Part shown: in pieces, positions 6,860 to 13,329 of the stretch | Numbering within the stretch: position 1 is the first letter of the stretch | Layout of the letters: each line of letters begins with the position of its first letter | DNA from: a virus | DNA: 20,314 nt | IMG/VR virus record: IMGVR_UViG_3300045118_000312 | Location: 1-20,314 of that record | Strand: one strand, 5' to 3' | Made by a program: the position numbers and the translations under genes | Notes under the pieces: model-generated | Database searches by the model: none | Told to the model about the DNA's origin: nothing | What the model saw: only the letters and a program-made list of their open reading frames with translations

Positions 6860-7119
6860 ATGTTTAGATATATTGGATTTCTATAAAAGATAAGCCATAT
6901 AAAAATATTGAATTACATGAATATGTTAACTGTATTGGAGTAATAACAGATATTCACGGAAAGAAATATGATGTAAATGGTCTATATAATATTAACGGTG
7001 TTCAACATATTTTTGCAACTGAATTAAAAAAATTACATCCGTATTTCTATGACACTTTTAATACCAATTATGGTATAATAAATCAAAAATGGGAGCTATA
7101 TAGGGTATGCACGTTATAG
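6860..7119 (+). pseudogene. Frameshifted small phage gene (about 86 aa if restored)
   Basis: ATG 6860 is well placed after TAGAGG (6846-6851) but reads only eight residues (MFRYIGFL) to a stop. From 6874 another frame is open to TAG at 7117-7119 and reads 'WISIKDKPYKNIELHEYV' and onward, with normal coding character but no ATG, GTG or TTG. One extra T in the ATTGG at about 6872-6876 would join them as 'MFRYIWISIKDKPYK', a natural-looking N-terminus. So this is either a single-base deletion, real or a sequencing error, or a gene using an unusual start. The end overlaps the next gene by 13 bases. Function unknown. Confidence 0.6.
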
Positions 7120-7415
7120 AATATTATCGGCCAAAATACGAGGGGGATGTATTTCTCCTTGAATTGGTTAATTATAAAGTGACCGATACTGGAGAAGGAT
7201 TTTTAAATGACAAATGTCGTTGGTTATATGGAAAAAATGACATTCTGATGGTAGATGAAGTATTTGCTTATGATGATGATTTGTTATATCTGGATGCATA
7301 TTTACTTGAAATGTATCCAGGCAGAGCACTAATTTTTATAGAAAAATTTTATCATATCCATTATATGCCAAAATTTATTGGAAATTTATTGAAGAGATAT
7401 GGTCCCCACGATTAA
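7107..7415 (+). CDS. Unknown phage protein, 102 aa
   Basis: ATG 7107 lies within the end of the preceding frame, with GGGAG about 11 bases upstream. The protein starts 'MHVIEYYRPKYEGDVFLLELVNYKV', is rich in Asp and Tyr in the middle ('VFAYDDDLLYLDAYLLEMYPG') and ends in a basic 'GNLLKRYGPHD'. No transmembrane segment or known motif is visible. Function unknown. Confidence 0.65.
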   Translation: MHVIEYYRPKYEGDVFLLELVNYKVTDTGEGFLNDKCRWLYGKNDILMVDEVFAYDDDLLYLDAYLLEMYPGRALIFIEKFYHIHYMPKFIGNLLKRYGPHD

Positions 7416-7461
7416 ATGTCACTCAGTTTTAATGAAAAAATTAAAGGACAAAAAAATATAT

Positions 7462-7614
7462 ATGAAAACCATTTATATTTATGTTTTATTGGTTATTGGT
7501 TTTACACTCATTGGACACGCTTTTAATTTCCCTAGATTAAATTTATGTCAAACCATAGAACTATGGTTTGGTTGTATTATTCTTATTACATCGGGGTTTT
7601 GTTGTAGTTTATAA
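7462..7614 (+). CDS. Small membrane protein, 50 aa, paralogue 2
   Basis: In-frame starts exist at 7399, 7432 and 7462. The last is chosen because from there the sequence aligns end to end with the small membrane protein at 6665 ('MKTIYIYVLLVIGFTLIG' against 'MKIIHILSVIGSSLIYYG', then NFP, E-x-x-L/W and GC-x-x-LI). An AAAGGA lies 13 bases upstream. It has two hydrophobic segments, and its C-terminus 'SGFCCSL' is shorter than in the paralogue. Membrane location is likely and role unknown. Confidence 0.6.
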   Translation: MKTIYIYVLLVIGFTLIGHAFNFPRLNLCQTIELWFGCIILITSGFCCSL

Positions 7615-7666
7615 AGAACAGTATCGGCCAATATAAACCTTCTTTTAAAGTTTTAAAATGTTCCCA

Positions 7667-7936
7667 CTATCCCGCCCCATTATTTAACTCTTTTTTATCG
7701 TCTGTATTTAATATTCCCCTTCTAAGAGCACCACCAAAGCTATTTGCACCATATATACCTGCCAATGATGCTATAATAGCTGTGATTAATGATGTTGTCT
7801 CTTTTATTGGTAGCATTTTAATACAAATTAAATATATTAGAATAGGAATACCAAACAACACAAACAATAATAATAAAAATCGACTTGCAGACAGTTGATT
7901 TGAACTGGGATCAGTAAACAATTCTATAATTTTCAT
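7667..7936 (-). CDS. Two-helix membrane protein on the minus strand (89 aa), holin-like in outline
   Basis: On the minus strand an AGAGG precedes the ATG at 7936-7934 at a good distance, so this is a real gene and not a shadow. The N-terminus 'FTDPSSNQLSASRF' is followed by a hydrophobic helix of about 22 residues, then 'MLPIKETTSLITAIIASLAGIYGANSFGGAL' as a second, Gly-rich one, and a polar tail. Phage membrane proteins with a 'D-x-S-S-x-x-x-S-A-S-R' opening and two helices are often listed as holins or unknown. That role is only a guess. It is the only minus-strand gene here and points away from the gene at 7992, so the roughly 55 bases between them should hold divergent promoters. Confidence 0.7.
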   Translation of the reverse strand: MKIIELFTDPSSNQLSASRFLLLLFVLFGIPILIYLICIKMLPIKETTSLITAIIASLAGIYGANSFGGALRRGILNTDDKKELNNGAG

Positions 7937-7958
7937 ATATATCCTCTAAAATTATTTA

Positions 7959-7966
7959 TATAAATA
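7959..7966 (+). promoter_or_regulatory. TATAAATA, T4-late-promoter-like
   Basis: TATAAATA matches the T4 late promoter core. It lies in the short divergent gap and 33 bases before ATG 7992. A second copy at 7982-7989 is too close to that ATG to be useful. In such AT-rich DNA several chance matches are expected, so only the position supports it. Confidence 0.25.
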
Positions 7967-7991
7967 AATGTATGGGAAGTGTATAAATAAA

Positions 7992-8168
7992 ATGGATGGA
8001 AACAACTTTCAATTATTGGTAGCAATCGCTGGAAATGTAATATATTGTTATTGTTTGGGTAAAACATTACTTTTACATCATAAAACATCTAAAATAGAAG
8101 AAGAAATTAAAAGTATAATTGATAAACCATTTTGTGTGGTAAATAAAGAGGAAAAAAATATTGAGTGA
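7992..8168 (+). CDS. Small single-helix membrane protein (58 aa)
   Basis: The frame is open from 7968, but ATG 7992 ('MDGNNFQLLVAIAGNVIYCYCLG') is preferred because GGAAG lies 12 bases upstream, while ATG 7968 has no ribosome site. One hydrophobic helix is followed by a polar, charged tail ('SKIEEEIKSIIDKPF'). It overlaps the next gene by eight bases. It belongs to a run of short membrane proteins from 7667 to 8801 that could be a lysis or envelope module. This is inferred only from size and topology. Confidence 0.55.
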   Translation: MDGNNFQLLVAIAGNVIYCYCLGKTLLLHHKTSKIEEEIKSIIDKPFCVVNKEEKNIE

Positions 8169-8370
8169 AGTACCTATTCATATTGTTTTAACAGCGGCAA
8201 TGTCACTTCTTTCTGCATTATGTCTATTTGTTTTAAATGCTGTCTTTAAGAAAATAGAAAATATTGAAAAATCCATTTTTATTATTCAAACACAATGTGT
8301 TGCCCATGCCGAGCGTATTGCTAAAGTTGAAACCAACGTAGAAAACTTAAAAGATAAAAAGGAAAGATAA
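8161..8370 (+). CDS. Small membrane protein with C-terminal coiled coil (69 aa)
   Basis: The start is TTG at 8161, supported by AGAGGA about 8 bases upstream; no ATG is suitably placed. After a short leader there is one helix ('IVLTAAMSLLSALCLFVLNAVF'), then a heptad-like tail with repeated 'IENIEKSI ... ERIAKVETNVENLKDKKER'. One membrane helix plus a coiled coil recalls XhlA-type or other lysis-associated phage proteins, but no diagnostic motif is present. Its stop TAA (8368-8370) shares its last base with the next ATG (TAATG). Confidence 0.65.
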   Translation: MSEVPIHIVLTAAMSLLSALCLFVLNAVFKKIENIEKSIFIIQTQCVAHAERIAKVETNVENLKDKKER

Positions 8371-8801
8371 TGTTAAAAATTATATACAATTTAATGTGTA
8401 GTATTATACTTATTGTAGCATTGGTAATGATATTAACATTAATGTGGCCGTCGGAAATTATTAATATATGTGAACCAGTAATGGTGTCTAAGGGAATTGT
8501 CAAACCAGACGATACTATTATAGTATTTATGCGTTATCAAGAATATTCATCTGTTATTGGGGTTGTTTCGAAATCATTAGTTGTAGATGGTGTACATATT
8601 TATTGTTACCACAGAAATTTATATGATTTTGCTGTTACAGGAAAAAAGGAAATTCATAAAGAAATTTTACATATTCCTTCTTTTACACCCTTGGGTGAAG
8701 GACATATAGAATTTATTGTTGAATATGAATTTTTTGGTAATAGAAAATATAAGCGTTTTAAAACTAGCACGTTTAAAATTATGCAGGACATAAAAAGGTA
8801 A
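8370..8801 (+). CDS. Membrane-anchored protein with extracytoplasmic beta domain (143 aa)
   Basis: ATG 8370 overlaps the previous stop by one base. Residues 5-26 ('IYNLMCSIILIVALVMILTLMW') form a signal-anchor helix. The rest is polar with alternating strands ('DDTIIVFMRYQEY', 'HIEFIVEYEFFGNRKYKRF'), as expected of a small beta-sandwich outside the cytoplasm. No lipobox is seen. No family recognised. It is translated together with 8161 and precedes the neck gene by only five bases. Confidence 0.7.
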   Translation: MLKIIYNLMCSIILIVALVMILTLMWPSEIINICEPVMVSKGIVKPDDTIIVFMRYQEYSSVIGVVSKSLVVDGVHIYCYHRNLYDFAVTGKKEIHKEILHIPSFTPLGEGHIEFIVEYEFFGNRKYKRFKTSTFKIMQDIKR

Positions 8802-8806
8802 AATAA

Positions 8807-9628
8807 ATGAGCAGAAAATCTGATTTGGTTGATAAAATAAAACGCAGACTTGGTTATCCGATGATCAAATTGGAATTACATACTGACCAAATAAATGACA
8901 ATATTGAATATGCTAGACAAAAATTTATTAAATGGGCTGTGGGACAATCAACCCAAATAACATTTTTTACAATGATGCTTTCTGCTGGACAATATCTTTA
9001 TGATATGCCCGGTGGAACAGTAGAAGTTATATCATATGATGATACATCATCAAGTTCTGGTGGTATAAATACTTTATTTACAGTAGATAATTATCTTTAT
9101 TCTATCGGAATGTTACAACTTTTAAATCCGGCATCAGAGGGAGGATATTCTCTTATTTCGTATCATGTTGCCAGGGATTTTTTGGAAACTTTGGATCGAT
9201 ATATTGTAGATTCTTATAATTTCAAATATCATAAAACCCACAATCTTCTTGAACTACAGCCGCCGCCAGCTTCTGGAAATTCTTTTGTTATTGGTGATTA
9301 TGAGTATGATAGTCCAGGCTTTATTTTAATTAAATCTTTAATGATTTCAGGTTCAACATTGGATGATGCTGGTTTGTGGGAAAACCTTGATAGTTCTGAT
9401 AATGATTTATATGATAGTTTGTGGGTATTAGATTATGCTACAGCATTATGTAAGAATACATTGGGATTGATCAGACGTAAATTTGCTAGTTTTACAGCTT
9501 TAGGGAACCAAGGCACTTCATTGGATGGAGATAATTTAATTAGTGAAGCCAAAGAAGAAATGGAAAGGCTCATGGAAGAACTACTCAATAAAGAAACGTA
9601 CTATGGTGGAATGATTTATATGGGATAA
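8807..9628 (+). CDS. T4 gp13-like neck (head completion) protein
   Basis: The N-terminal part 'LVDKIKRRLGYPMIKLELHTDQINDNIEYARQKF' matches the outline of myovirus neck proteins related to T4 gp13: L-x-x-x-LG-x-P-x-I, a D-Q-(I/V)-x-D-x-I pair, then a helix. The middle is strand-rich with a Ser/Gly stretch ('DDTSSSSGGI'), and the C-terminus is helical and acidic ('EAKEEMERLMEELLNKE'). These proteins close the packaged head and bind the tail. A gp14-like gene follows at 10954, which supports the call, although two or three accessory genes have been placed between them. AAAGG precedes the ATG. Confidence 0.7.
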   Translation: MSRKSDLVDKIKRRLGYPMIKLELHTDQINDNIEYARQKFIKWAVGQSTQITFFTMMLSAGQYLYDMPGGTVEVISYDDTSSSSGGINTLFTVDNYLYSIGMLQLLNPASEGGYSLISYHVARDFLETLDRYIVDSYNFKYHKTHNLLELQPPPASGNSFVIGDYEYDSPGFILIKSLMISGSTLDDAGLWENLDSSDNDLYDSLWVLDYATALCKNTLGLIRRKFASFTALGNQGTSLDGDNLISEAKEEMERLMEELLNKETYYGGMIYMG

Positions 9629-9631
9629 TAT

Positions 9632-10381
9632 ATGCAATTGAGACACTATTTATTAAATGAAGGCCATTATCTTTTATCTATAACTGAAGAAAAATTTAAC
9701 CATTTGCTGAAAACAGATTTTTCTGATGCAATGTCAGCTAAAAATAGTTTATATAGAGGCATTGATCGTCAGCATAAAAACAATTATTATTATTGCAATG
9801 ATCCACCTGATGTAGAAAGAGAATCAAAAAAAATAAGTAATTATTATACTTGGATTATAAATCATCATTCAGCGTGGAAGAAGTATCCCAAAAGAAATAC
9901 AATTTGTACCAATATTCTAGGTTCAGCATCAAGTTTTGGTGCCCCATATATTATTTATCCAAGAAATGGTGCCAAAATTGGAGTATGTCCTACTGATGAT
10001 ATATGGTATTCATTTGAATATTTTTATAGTCATATTTTTATTTTGCAAAAATATAATTCAATACTAGATTCTATTTTCGATACATTAGATATAGTAAAAC
10101 CAAAAACCCTTAAACAATTTAAAGATAGTTTATTGTCTATAACTAAGATGTGTAAAAATCCTATTAATATTGAAAAATTAAAAATTAAATACTATGCTTC
10201 AGATGAATTAAAGTTTTGGATACAAATAATACAACAGGAAAAACACTTATGGGACTATATTGGTAAAGAACTTTTAAATCCAGATAAAAACGGTTTTATT
10301 GTTGTGGATTTTGTTGATGATATTACTGCTGCTGCCCGAGAATGTTGGATAGATTCACCATATTTGTTGAAACGGGTGTAA
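9632..10381 (+). CDS. Possible ADP-ribosyltransferase-like protein with capsid-targeting-like leader (249 aa)
   Basis: The leader 'MQLRHYLLNEG' fits the [IL]-x-E pattern found on many genes here. Next comes 'SLYRGIDR' (R42), then 'KRNTICTNILGSASSFG' (about 89-104), and 'YPRNGAKIGVCPTDDIW'. This order (Y-R-G; S/C-T-x followed by A-x-x-FG; P-x-G-A and an acidic pair) resembles R-S-E-class ADP-ribosyltransferases, but a clear E-x-E is missing, with PTDD at its place. ART activity is therefore inference. Such proteins can modify host RNA polymerase or other targets early in infection, as T4 Alt does. It lies between the two neck genes, and its stop overlaps the next ATG by one base (TAATG). Confidence 0.6.
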   Translation: MQLRHYLLNEGHYLLSITEEKFNHLLKTDFSDAMSAKNSLYRGIDRQHKNNYYYCNDPPDVERESKKISNYYTWIINHHSAWKKYPKRNTICTNILGSASSFGAPYIIYPRNGAKIGVCPTDDIWYSFEYFYSHIFILQKYNSILDSIFDTLDIVKPKTLKQFKDSLLSITKMCKNPINIEKLKIKYYASDELKFWIQIIQQEKHLWDYIGKELLNPDKNGFIVVDFVDDITAAARECWIDSPYLLKRV

Positions 10382-10830
10382 TGAAACTATATAATTTTTT
10401 ATTGGAATGGGATATTAAATGGGGGTATGCTGGTAGAGGTATCATTAAAAATGATAGTCCTATTATTTTTATGAATATTTTTAAACCAAAACCGATTGGT
10501 TTTATATGGGCAATGCCAGATGGAAAGATATATAACAACGATGAGTTAATATTAATAGATAATACATGGAATTCATATAAAAATACTCATAAAACGCTTC
10601 TTGCCCGACTATATCTACCTCTTAAATTACAGATTACCGGAAATCTACGAGATGATGTTGATATAATACATGACAATTATCAAGTTTTTAATCCACGAGG
10701 AAGAATATCTAACGGTGTTCTTTATATTTGGCCATATGATACTTTTGGGGTAGATGGAAATGAAAGAACATTTAAAATGAATGCTCAAAAAACTATTGAT
10801 TTATGTTATAGATATATAAGTGAAAAATGA
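10381..10830 (+). CDS. Unknown protein with capsid-targeting-like leader (149 aa)
   Basis: An in-frame ATG exists at none of the earlier positions that would avoid a long overlap, and ATG 10381 shares one base with the preceding stop (TAATG), so it is chosen. The product begins 'MKLYNFLLEWDIKWGYAGRG', which again has a short basic/hydrophobic leader ending in L-L-E. The body has 'PIGFIWAMPDGKIYNN', 'NPRGRISNGVLYIWP' and a helical end. The 'LYIWP' strand recalls 'LYVWP' in the paralogue family at 13330-16061, but the rest does not align by eye. Function unknown. Confidence 0.65.
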   Translation: MKLYNFLLEWDIKWGYAGRGIIKNDSPIIFMNIFKPKPIGFIWAMPDGKIYNNDELILIDNTWNSYKNTHKTLLARLYLPLKLQITGNLRDDVDIIHDNYQVFNPRGRISNGVLYIWPYDTFGVDGNERTFKMNAQKTIDLCYRYISEK

Positions 10831-10931
10831 TTTCATTATTCGAAGAGCACATAAAACGGGATAAAATAAAAAATCATTTTAAGTGCACGTTTAATAGACA
10901 GGTAGATTATGTTCCTTATTTTGGAAAATAA
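10827..10931 (+). CDS. Very short protein, 34 aa
   Basis: ATG 10827 overlaps the previous stop (ATGA), which suggests coupled translation. The product starts 'MISLFEEHIKRDKIKNHF' and ends 'RQVDYVPYFGK'. It may be a short accessory peptide or the remnant of a longer gene with a leader of the same kind as its neighbours (L-F-E). No family recognised. Confidence 0.4.
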   Translation: MISLFEEHIKRDKIKNHFKCTFNRQVDYVPYFGK

Positions 10932-10953
10932 TATATAAAAAGGATTTTAGTAA

Positions 10954-11583
10954 ATGGGATTAACAGGTGATACTACACCACAATGGTCAGTATATGATAT
11001 AACGGAATCAAACCAAGAACACGAATTATTTCAAAGTTTTTTGGTTGAAAGTTGTGATATTTTTGGATTTGACGTTGACTATTTTCCTTTAAATCCAGAT
11101 TTTGATGCTATATATGGAGAAGATAAAAATCTACAATATATCGGACCATATTCAACTAAAGTTGTATATACACCAGGCGATGAACCGGCATTATATAATA
11201 CATTTGGTATGTATTCTGATGAGGTCATTGAAAAAATACATATTCCCAAATATACATTTACTCGTGATGTTAGTGCTTCTGGTTATATTAGACCTAGAAT
11301 AGGGGATGTTATTAAAGCTACATGGAATTATAATATATTTTATGAAGTTACTGATGTTGACGAAGAAGACAATATATTTCAAGCCAAAAAGTTTTCTTGG
11401 GGACTGACCATGAAGCCATATCGCGGATCAGAAGATGATAATCTTATTGATGCTACTGGTTTAGTTGATAGCATTCCTATATCTGCGGCAGGTGATAATG
11501 TAGATATTGCTCTGGAATCAGATGAGATCGACAATTATGCTGACATACTACCTTCAGTAAGAGAAATTTATGGATTTGATTAA
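10954..11583 (+). CDS. T4 gp14-like neck protein
   Basis: The 209-residue product has the layout of T4-like gp14: 'EHELFQSFLVESCDIFGFDVDYFPLNPDFDAIYGED' near the start, matching L-x-x-x-L-x-x-ES-x-x-x-x-G-x-D-x-x-Y-x-P and the following GED. Then come 'IEKIHIPKYTFTRDV', 'YIRPRIGDVI' (RP-R-x-GD) and 'FYEVTDVDEEDNIFQAKKFSWGL'. gp14 acts with gp13 to complete the head and attach the tail. The C-terminus is acidic. AAGGA lies at a good distance before the ATG. The match is from memory of the family pattern, but several blocks agree in order. Confidence 0.75.
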   Translation: MGLTGDTTPQWSVYDITESNQEHELFQSFLVESCDIFGFDVDYFPLNPDFDAIYGEDKNLQYIGPYSTKVVYTPGDEPALYNTFGMYSDEVIEKIHIPKYTFTRDVSASGYIRPRIGDVIKATWNYNIFYEVTDVDEEDNIFQAKKFSWGLTMKPYRGSEDDNLIDATGLVDSIPISAAGDNVDIALESDEIDNYADILPSVREIYGFD

Positions 11584-11598
11584 TCATTTTAGAGTTTG

Positions 11599-11607
11599 TG
11601 TTATAAT
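11599..11607 (+). promoter_or_regulatory. Extended -10 promoter (TGTTATAAT) before tRNA-Asn
   Basis: TGTTATAAT is a perfect extended -10 element (TGn-TATAAT). The expected start of transcription, near 11614, falls two bases before the tRNA. No -35 box is evident. A very similar TTTGTGTTATATT lies at 16115-16126. Confidence 0.45.
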
Positions 11608-11615
11608 AATAACAA

Positions 11616-11690
11616 TCCCTGGTAGCTCAGAGGGAGAGCGGTTGGCTGTTAACTAGCATGTCGGTGGTTCGAGTCCACTCCAGGGAGCCA
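11616..11690 (+). tRNA. tRNA-Asn (anticodon GTT)
   Basis: The acceptor stem TCCCTGG/CCAGGGA is perfect, the D stem is GCTC/GAGC, the anticodon stem is GTTGG/CTAGC around the loop CTGTTAA (anticodon GTT), and the T stem is GGTGG/CCACT around TTCGAGT. The discriminator is G and CCA is encoded. Asn codons are frequent in the proteins of this window. Confidence 0.95.
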
Positions 11691-11802
11691 TAGGTATATT
11701 TTATAAATTTTAAAATTTTTGACAATGAGCATGACAAATTTCCTAAAAAGATTTATAGGAATATAGTTGGAAAATAAACCAAAAAACTATCTGTTAATTG
11801 TG

Positions 11803-11812
11803 GTACATGTAC
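11803..11812. promoter_or_regulatory. Perfect palindrome GTACATGTAC in a leader region
   Basis: The 141 bases between tRNA-Asn and the gene at 11832 hold a weak hairpin (TTCCTA/TAGGAA near 11739-11762) and this 10-bp perfect palindrome about 20 bases before the ATG, right in front of TTAGGAG. It could be an operator or restriction-type site. No further support. Confidence 0.2.
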
Positions 11813-11831
11813 AGTTTTTAGGAGTAAGGCA

Positions 11832-12185
11832 ATGAAAATTAGAAAAATATTAACCGAAACCAGTAAAATTCAAACATTGAACACTTCAATAAAAAATAAA
11901 ATAAACCGGGCAATTTATAGAATTGTAGGTAATAAATATTTTGACAAAATACCATTGCAAGATATTTTTGATGTTCTTGATAAATTTGATATTGTTATTT
12001 TACAAGAGGATAATAGTAAATGGAGTGGTATATTAGTTGGAAGGTATGGCCAGACATACTTTCCAGTGGCGTCGAAAAATAGCAATATTGGGGATGTTTA
12101 TGTTCCTTTTAAAAATACACTTTTAGCTTTATCTTGGTATAAAATGCAAAGTGATAACTATGAAATTGTAAGCTATATGACATGA
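11832..12185 (+). CDS. Unknown protein with capsid-targeting-like leader (117 aa)
   Basis: ATG 11832 follows TTAGGAG. The leader 'MKIRKILTETS' ends in L-T-E. The body has a short helix region, 'IPLQDIFDVLDKFDIVILQEDNSKWSGILVG', and a C-terminus 'LSWYKMQSDNYEIVSYMT'. The pattern 'IPL-x-DIF-x-x-L' with 'LQED-x-S-x-W-SG' and 'WYKM-x-S-x-x-YEIV-x-Y' appears, from memory, in unassigned phage proteins. Function unknown. Its stop overlaps the next start (ATGACATGA). Confidence 0.7.
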   Translation: MKIRKILTETSKIQTLNTSIKNKINRAIYRIVGNKYFDKIPLQDIFDVLDKFDIVILQEDNSKWSGILVGRYGQTYFPVASKNSNIGDVYVPFKNTLLALSWYKMQSDNYEIVSYMT

Positions 12186-12466
12186 TAAATGAATTAGAGA
12201 AGAAAACACTTCTAGTCATTTTAGAAGAGATGTCAGAAGTTCAACATATAATCTGTAAAATTTATAATTATGGATGGGAAAATTGGCATCCCGCTGATGT
12301 AGAACGAACATCAAACATTTCGTTGTTGGAGAAGGAATTGGGACATCTGCTTCATGCTATTGATTTGTTGGTTAAAAATTCGAAAATTGATAGTATGAAA
12401 ATTGATTTTCATAAGGAAATAAAGAGCAGGGATTTTTTCAAATGGAGGAAAGACTATGAGGTTTAG
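12182..12466 (+). CDS. MazG-like nucleotide pyrophosphohydrolase (94 aa)
   Basis: The all-helical product has 'ILEEMSEVQHIICKIYNYG' (E15, E16, E19) and 'SNISLLEKELGHLLHAIDLL' (E52). This is the outline of MazG/dUTPase-type pyrophosphatases: E-x-x-E, then about 30 residues, then E-x-x-D. They hydrolyse nucleoside triphosphates to monophosphates and may control (p)ppGpp or modified dNTPs in infected cells. Here the last metal ligand reads His (ELGH) where Asp is usual, and D61 six residues on may not replace it. It overlaps both neighbours by a few bases. Confidence 0.65.
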   Translation: MINELEKKTLLVILEEMSEVQHIICKIYNYGWENWHPADVERTSNISLLEKELGHLLHAIDLLVKNSKIDSMKIDFHKEIKSRDFFKWRKDYEV

Positions 12467-13127
12467 TAATCATATTAACGAAAGCCAGACAGTCAATAAT
12501 TTTGATGATGTAGAACATGGTATTCCCGTTAAAATCCGTGCATGGCATGGTACTTATAGTGTGCGGGAAATAAGAAAAATTGGTTTTATTGTTCCCGAAC
12601 ATGAAAACAATCCGATAATTGTACCAATGGGCAAACGAATTGGATCAGATCGTGAATCACTATTGGGTAAAGGTGTATATTTTACCGATAAAAAAAAATC
12701 TGCTGAAAAGTGGGGCATTCCTCTGGAAATAGAAGTCGATCTTAAAAAACCATATGTAATTCATAAAGGATATATCGATGATTTTAGAAATCTTGATTTG
12801 CCCGACCTTAAAAGTAGGGGATATGATGGGATCGTTGTGCAAAGCGGAAGATATGGAATATATGGAGGAGAAAGCTATAGACAGGGTGTAGTGTTCGATC
12901 CTAAAAAGGTTTCTTTGCCGATGGAAAAATTTGTTTACACTAGTTTAATTAGAGGAGCCAAAGTACGGAACAAGCTAACGGGCGAGACCGGTGTAATTCG
13001 ATCTATACAAAAACCGGATATAAAAATTCGCCCGAAAGACATTGATGCTTTTTATGAGATAAAGTGGAACAAATCCAAAAAGGTAGAATACAATGTTCCC
13101 AATGTCAATATTGAATTAGTGTCATAG
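12456..13127 (+). CDS. ADP-ribosyltransferase-like protein (ART-PolyVal type) with C-terminal SH3-like domain
   Basis: ATG 12456 is preceded by GGAGG. After the leader 'MRFSNHINES' (I-N-E) comes 'RAWHGTYS' (H31), 'GKGVYFTDKKKSAEKWG' (Y75), 'LKSRGYDGIVV' (118-128) and 'RQGVVFDPKKV'. These are the successive blocks of H-Y-E-class ARTs found in phage polyvalent proteins. The Glu usually placed two residues before VVFDP is Gln143 here, so catalysis is uncertain. Residues 166-223 ('GAKVRNKLTGETGVI ... IELV') look like a small SH3/KOW-type barrel. The likely role is ADP-ribosylation of, or NAD/nucleic-acid binding to, a host target. The leader suggests delivery with the virion. Confidence 0.75.
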   Translation: MRFSNHINESQTVNNFDDVEHGIPVKIRAWHGTYSVREIRKIGFIVPEHENNPIIVPMGKRIGSDRESLLGKGVYFTDKKKSAEKWGIPLEIEVDLKKPYVIHKGYIDDFRNLDLPDLKSRGYDGIVVQSGRYGIYGGESYRQGVVFDPKKVSLPMEKFVYTSLIRGAKVRNKLTGETGVIRSIQKPDIKIRPKDIDAFYEIKWNKSKKVEYNVPNVNIELVS

Positions 13128-13192
13128 ACACAAGAAGGTAGAATGCAAATGTTTTATGATCTAACTGATGACATTTAATGTAGAGTAACATC

Positions 13193-13229
13193 AAAAATCC
13201 AAATAGCAGCCTATTATTTGGATTTTTTT
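13193..13229 (+). terminator. Rho-independent terminator
   Basis: A 13-bp stem, AAAAATCCAAATA (13193-13205) with TATTTGGATTTTT (13215-13227), has a 9-base loop, and the T-run continues to 13229. It lies about 65 bases after the ART-like gene and just before the paralogue cluster. A tiny frame (13143-13178, 11 codons) in the gap is probably not a gene. Confidence 0.8.
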
Positions 13230-13236
13230 ATAAATA
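13229..13236 (+). promoter_or_regulatory. TATAAATA, T4-late-promoter-like
   Basis: An exact T4 late promoter core directly follows the terminator and precedes the four-gene paralogue cluster. Terminator followed at once by promoter is a plausible transcription-unit boundary. Chance matches are expected in AT-rich DNA. Confidence 0.4.
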
Positions 13237-13329
13237 TTAATAGAATTGTATTTTATGAGGAGAAAAGCATATTATGAGCGGCCTGTGATCCTTGTAAATT
13301 TCAAAGGTAATATATATCCGAAAAAATAT

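Noticed and set aside
7982-7989. Second TATAAATA
   Set aside because: It ends two bases before ATG 7992, so transcription from it would start inside the gene. Chance matches are expected at this base composition.
11102-11302. Plus-strand ORF inside the gp14-like gene
   Set aside because: It overlaps a gene with clear family motifs in another frame, and its own product looks random.
13143-13178. 11-codon frame after the ART-like gene
   Set aside because: Too short to judge. It lies in the gap just before the terminator and has no recognisable product.
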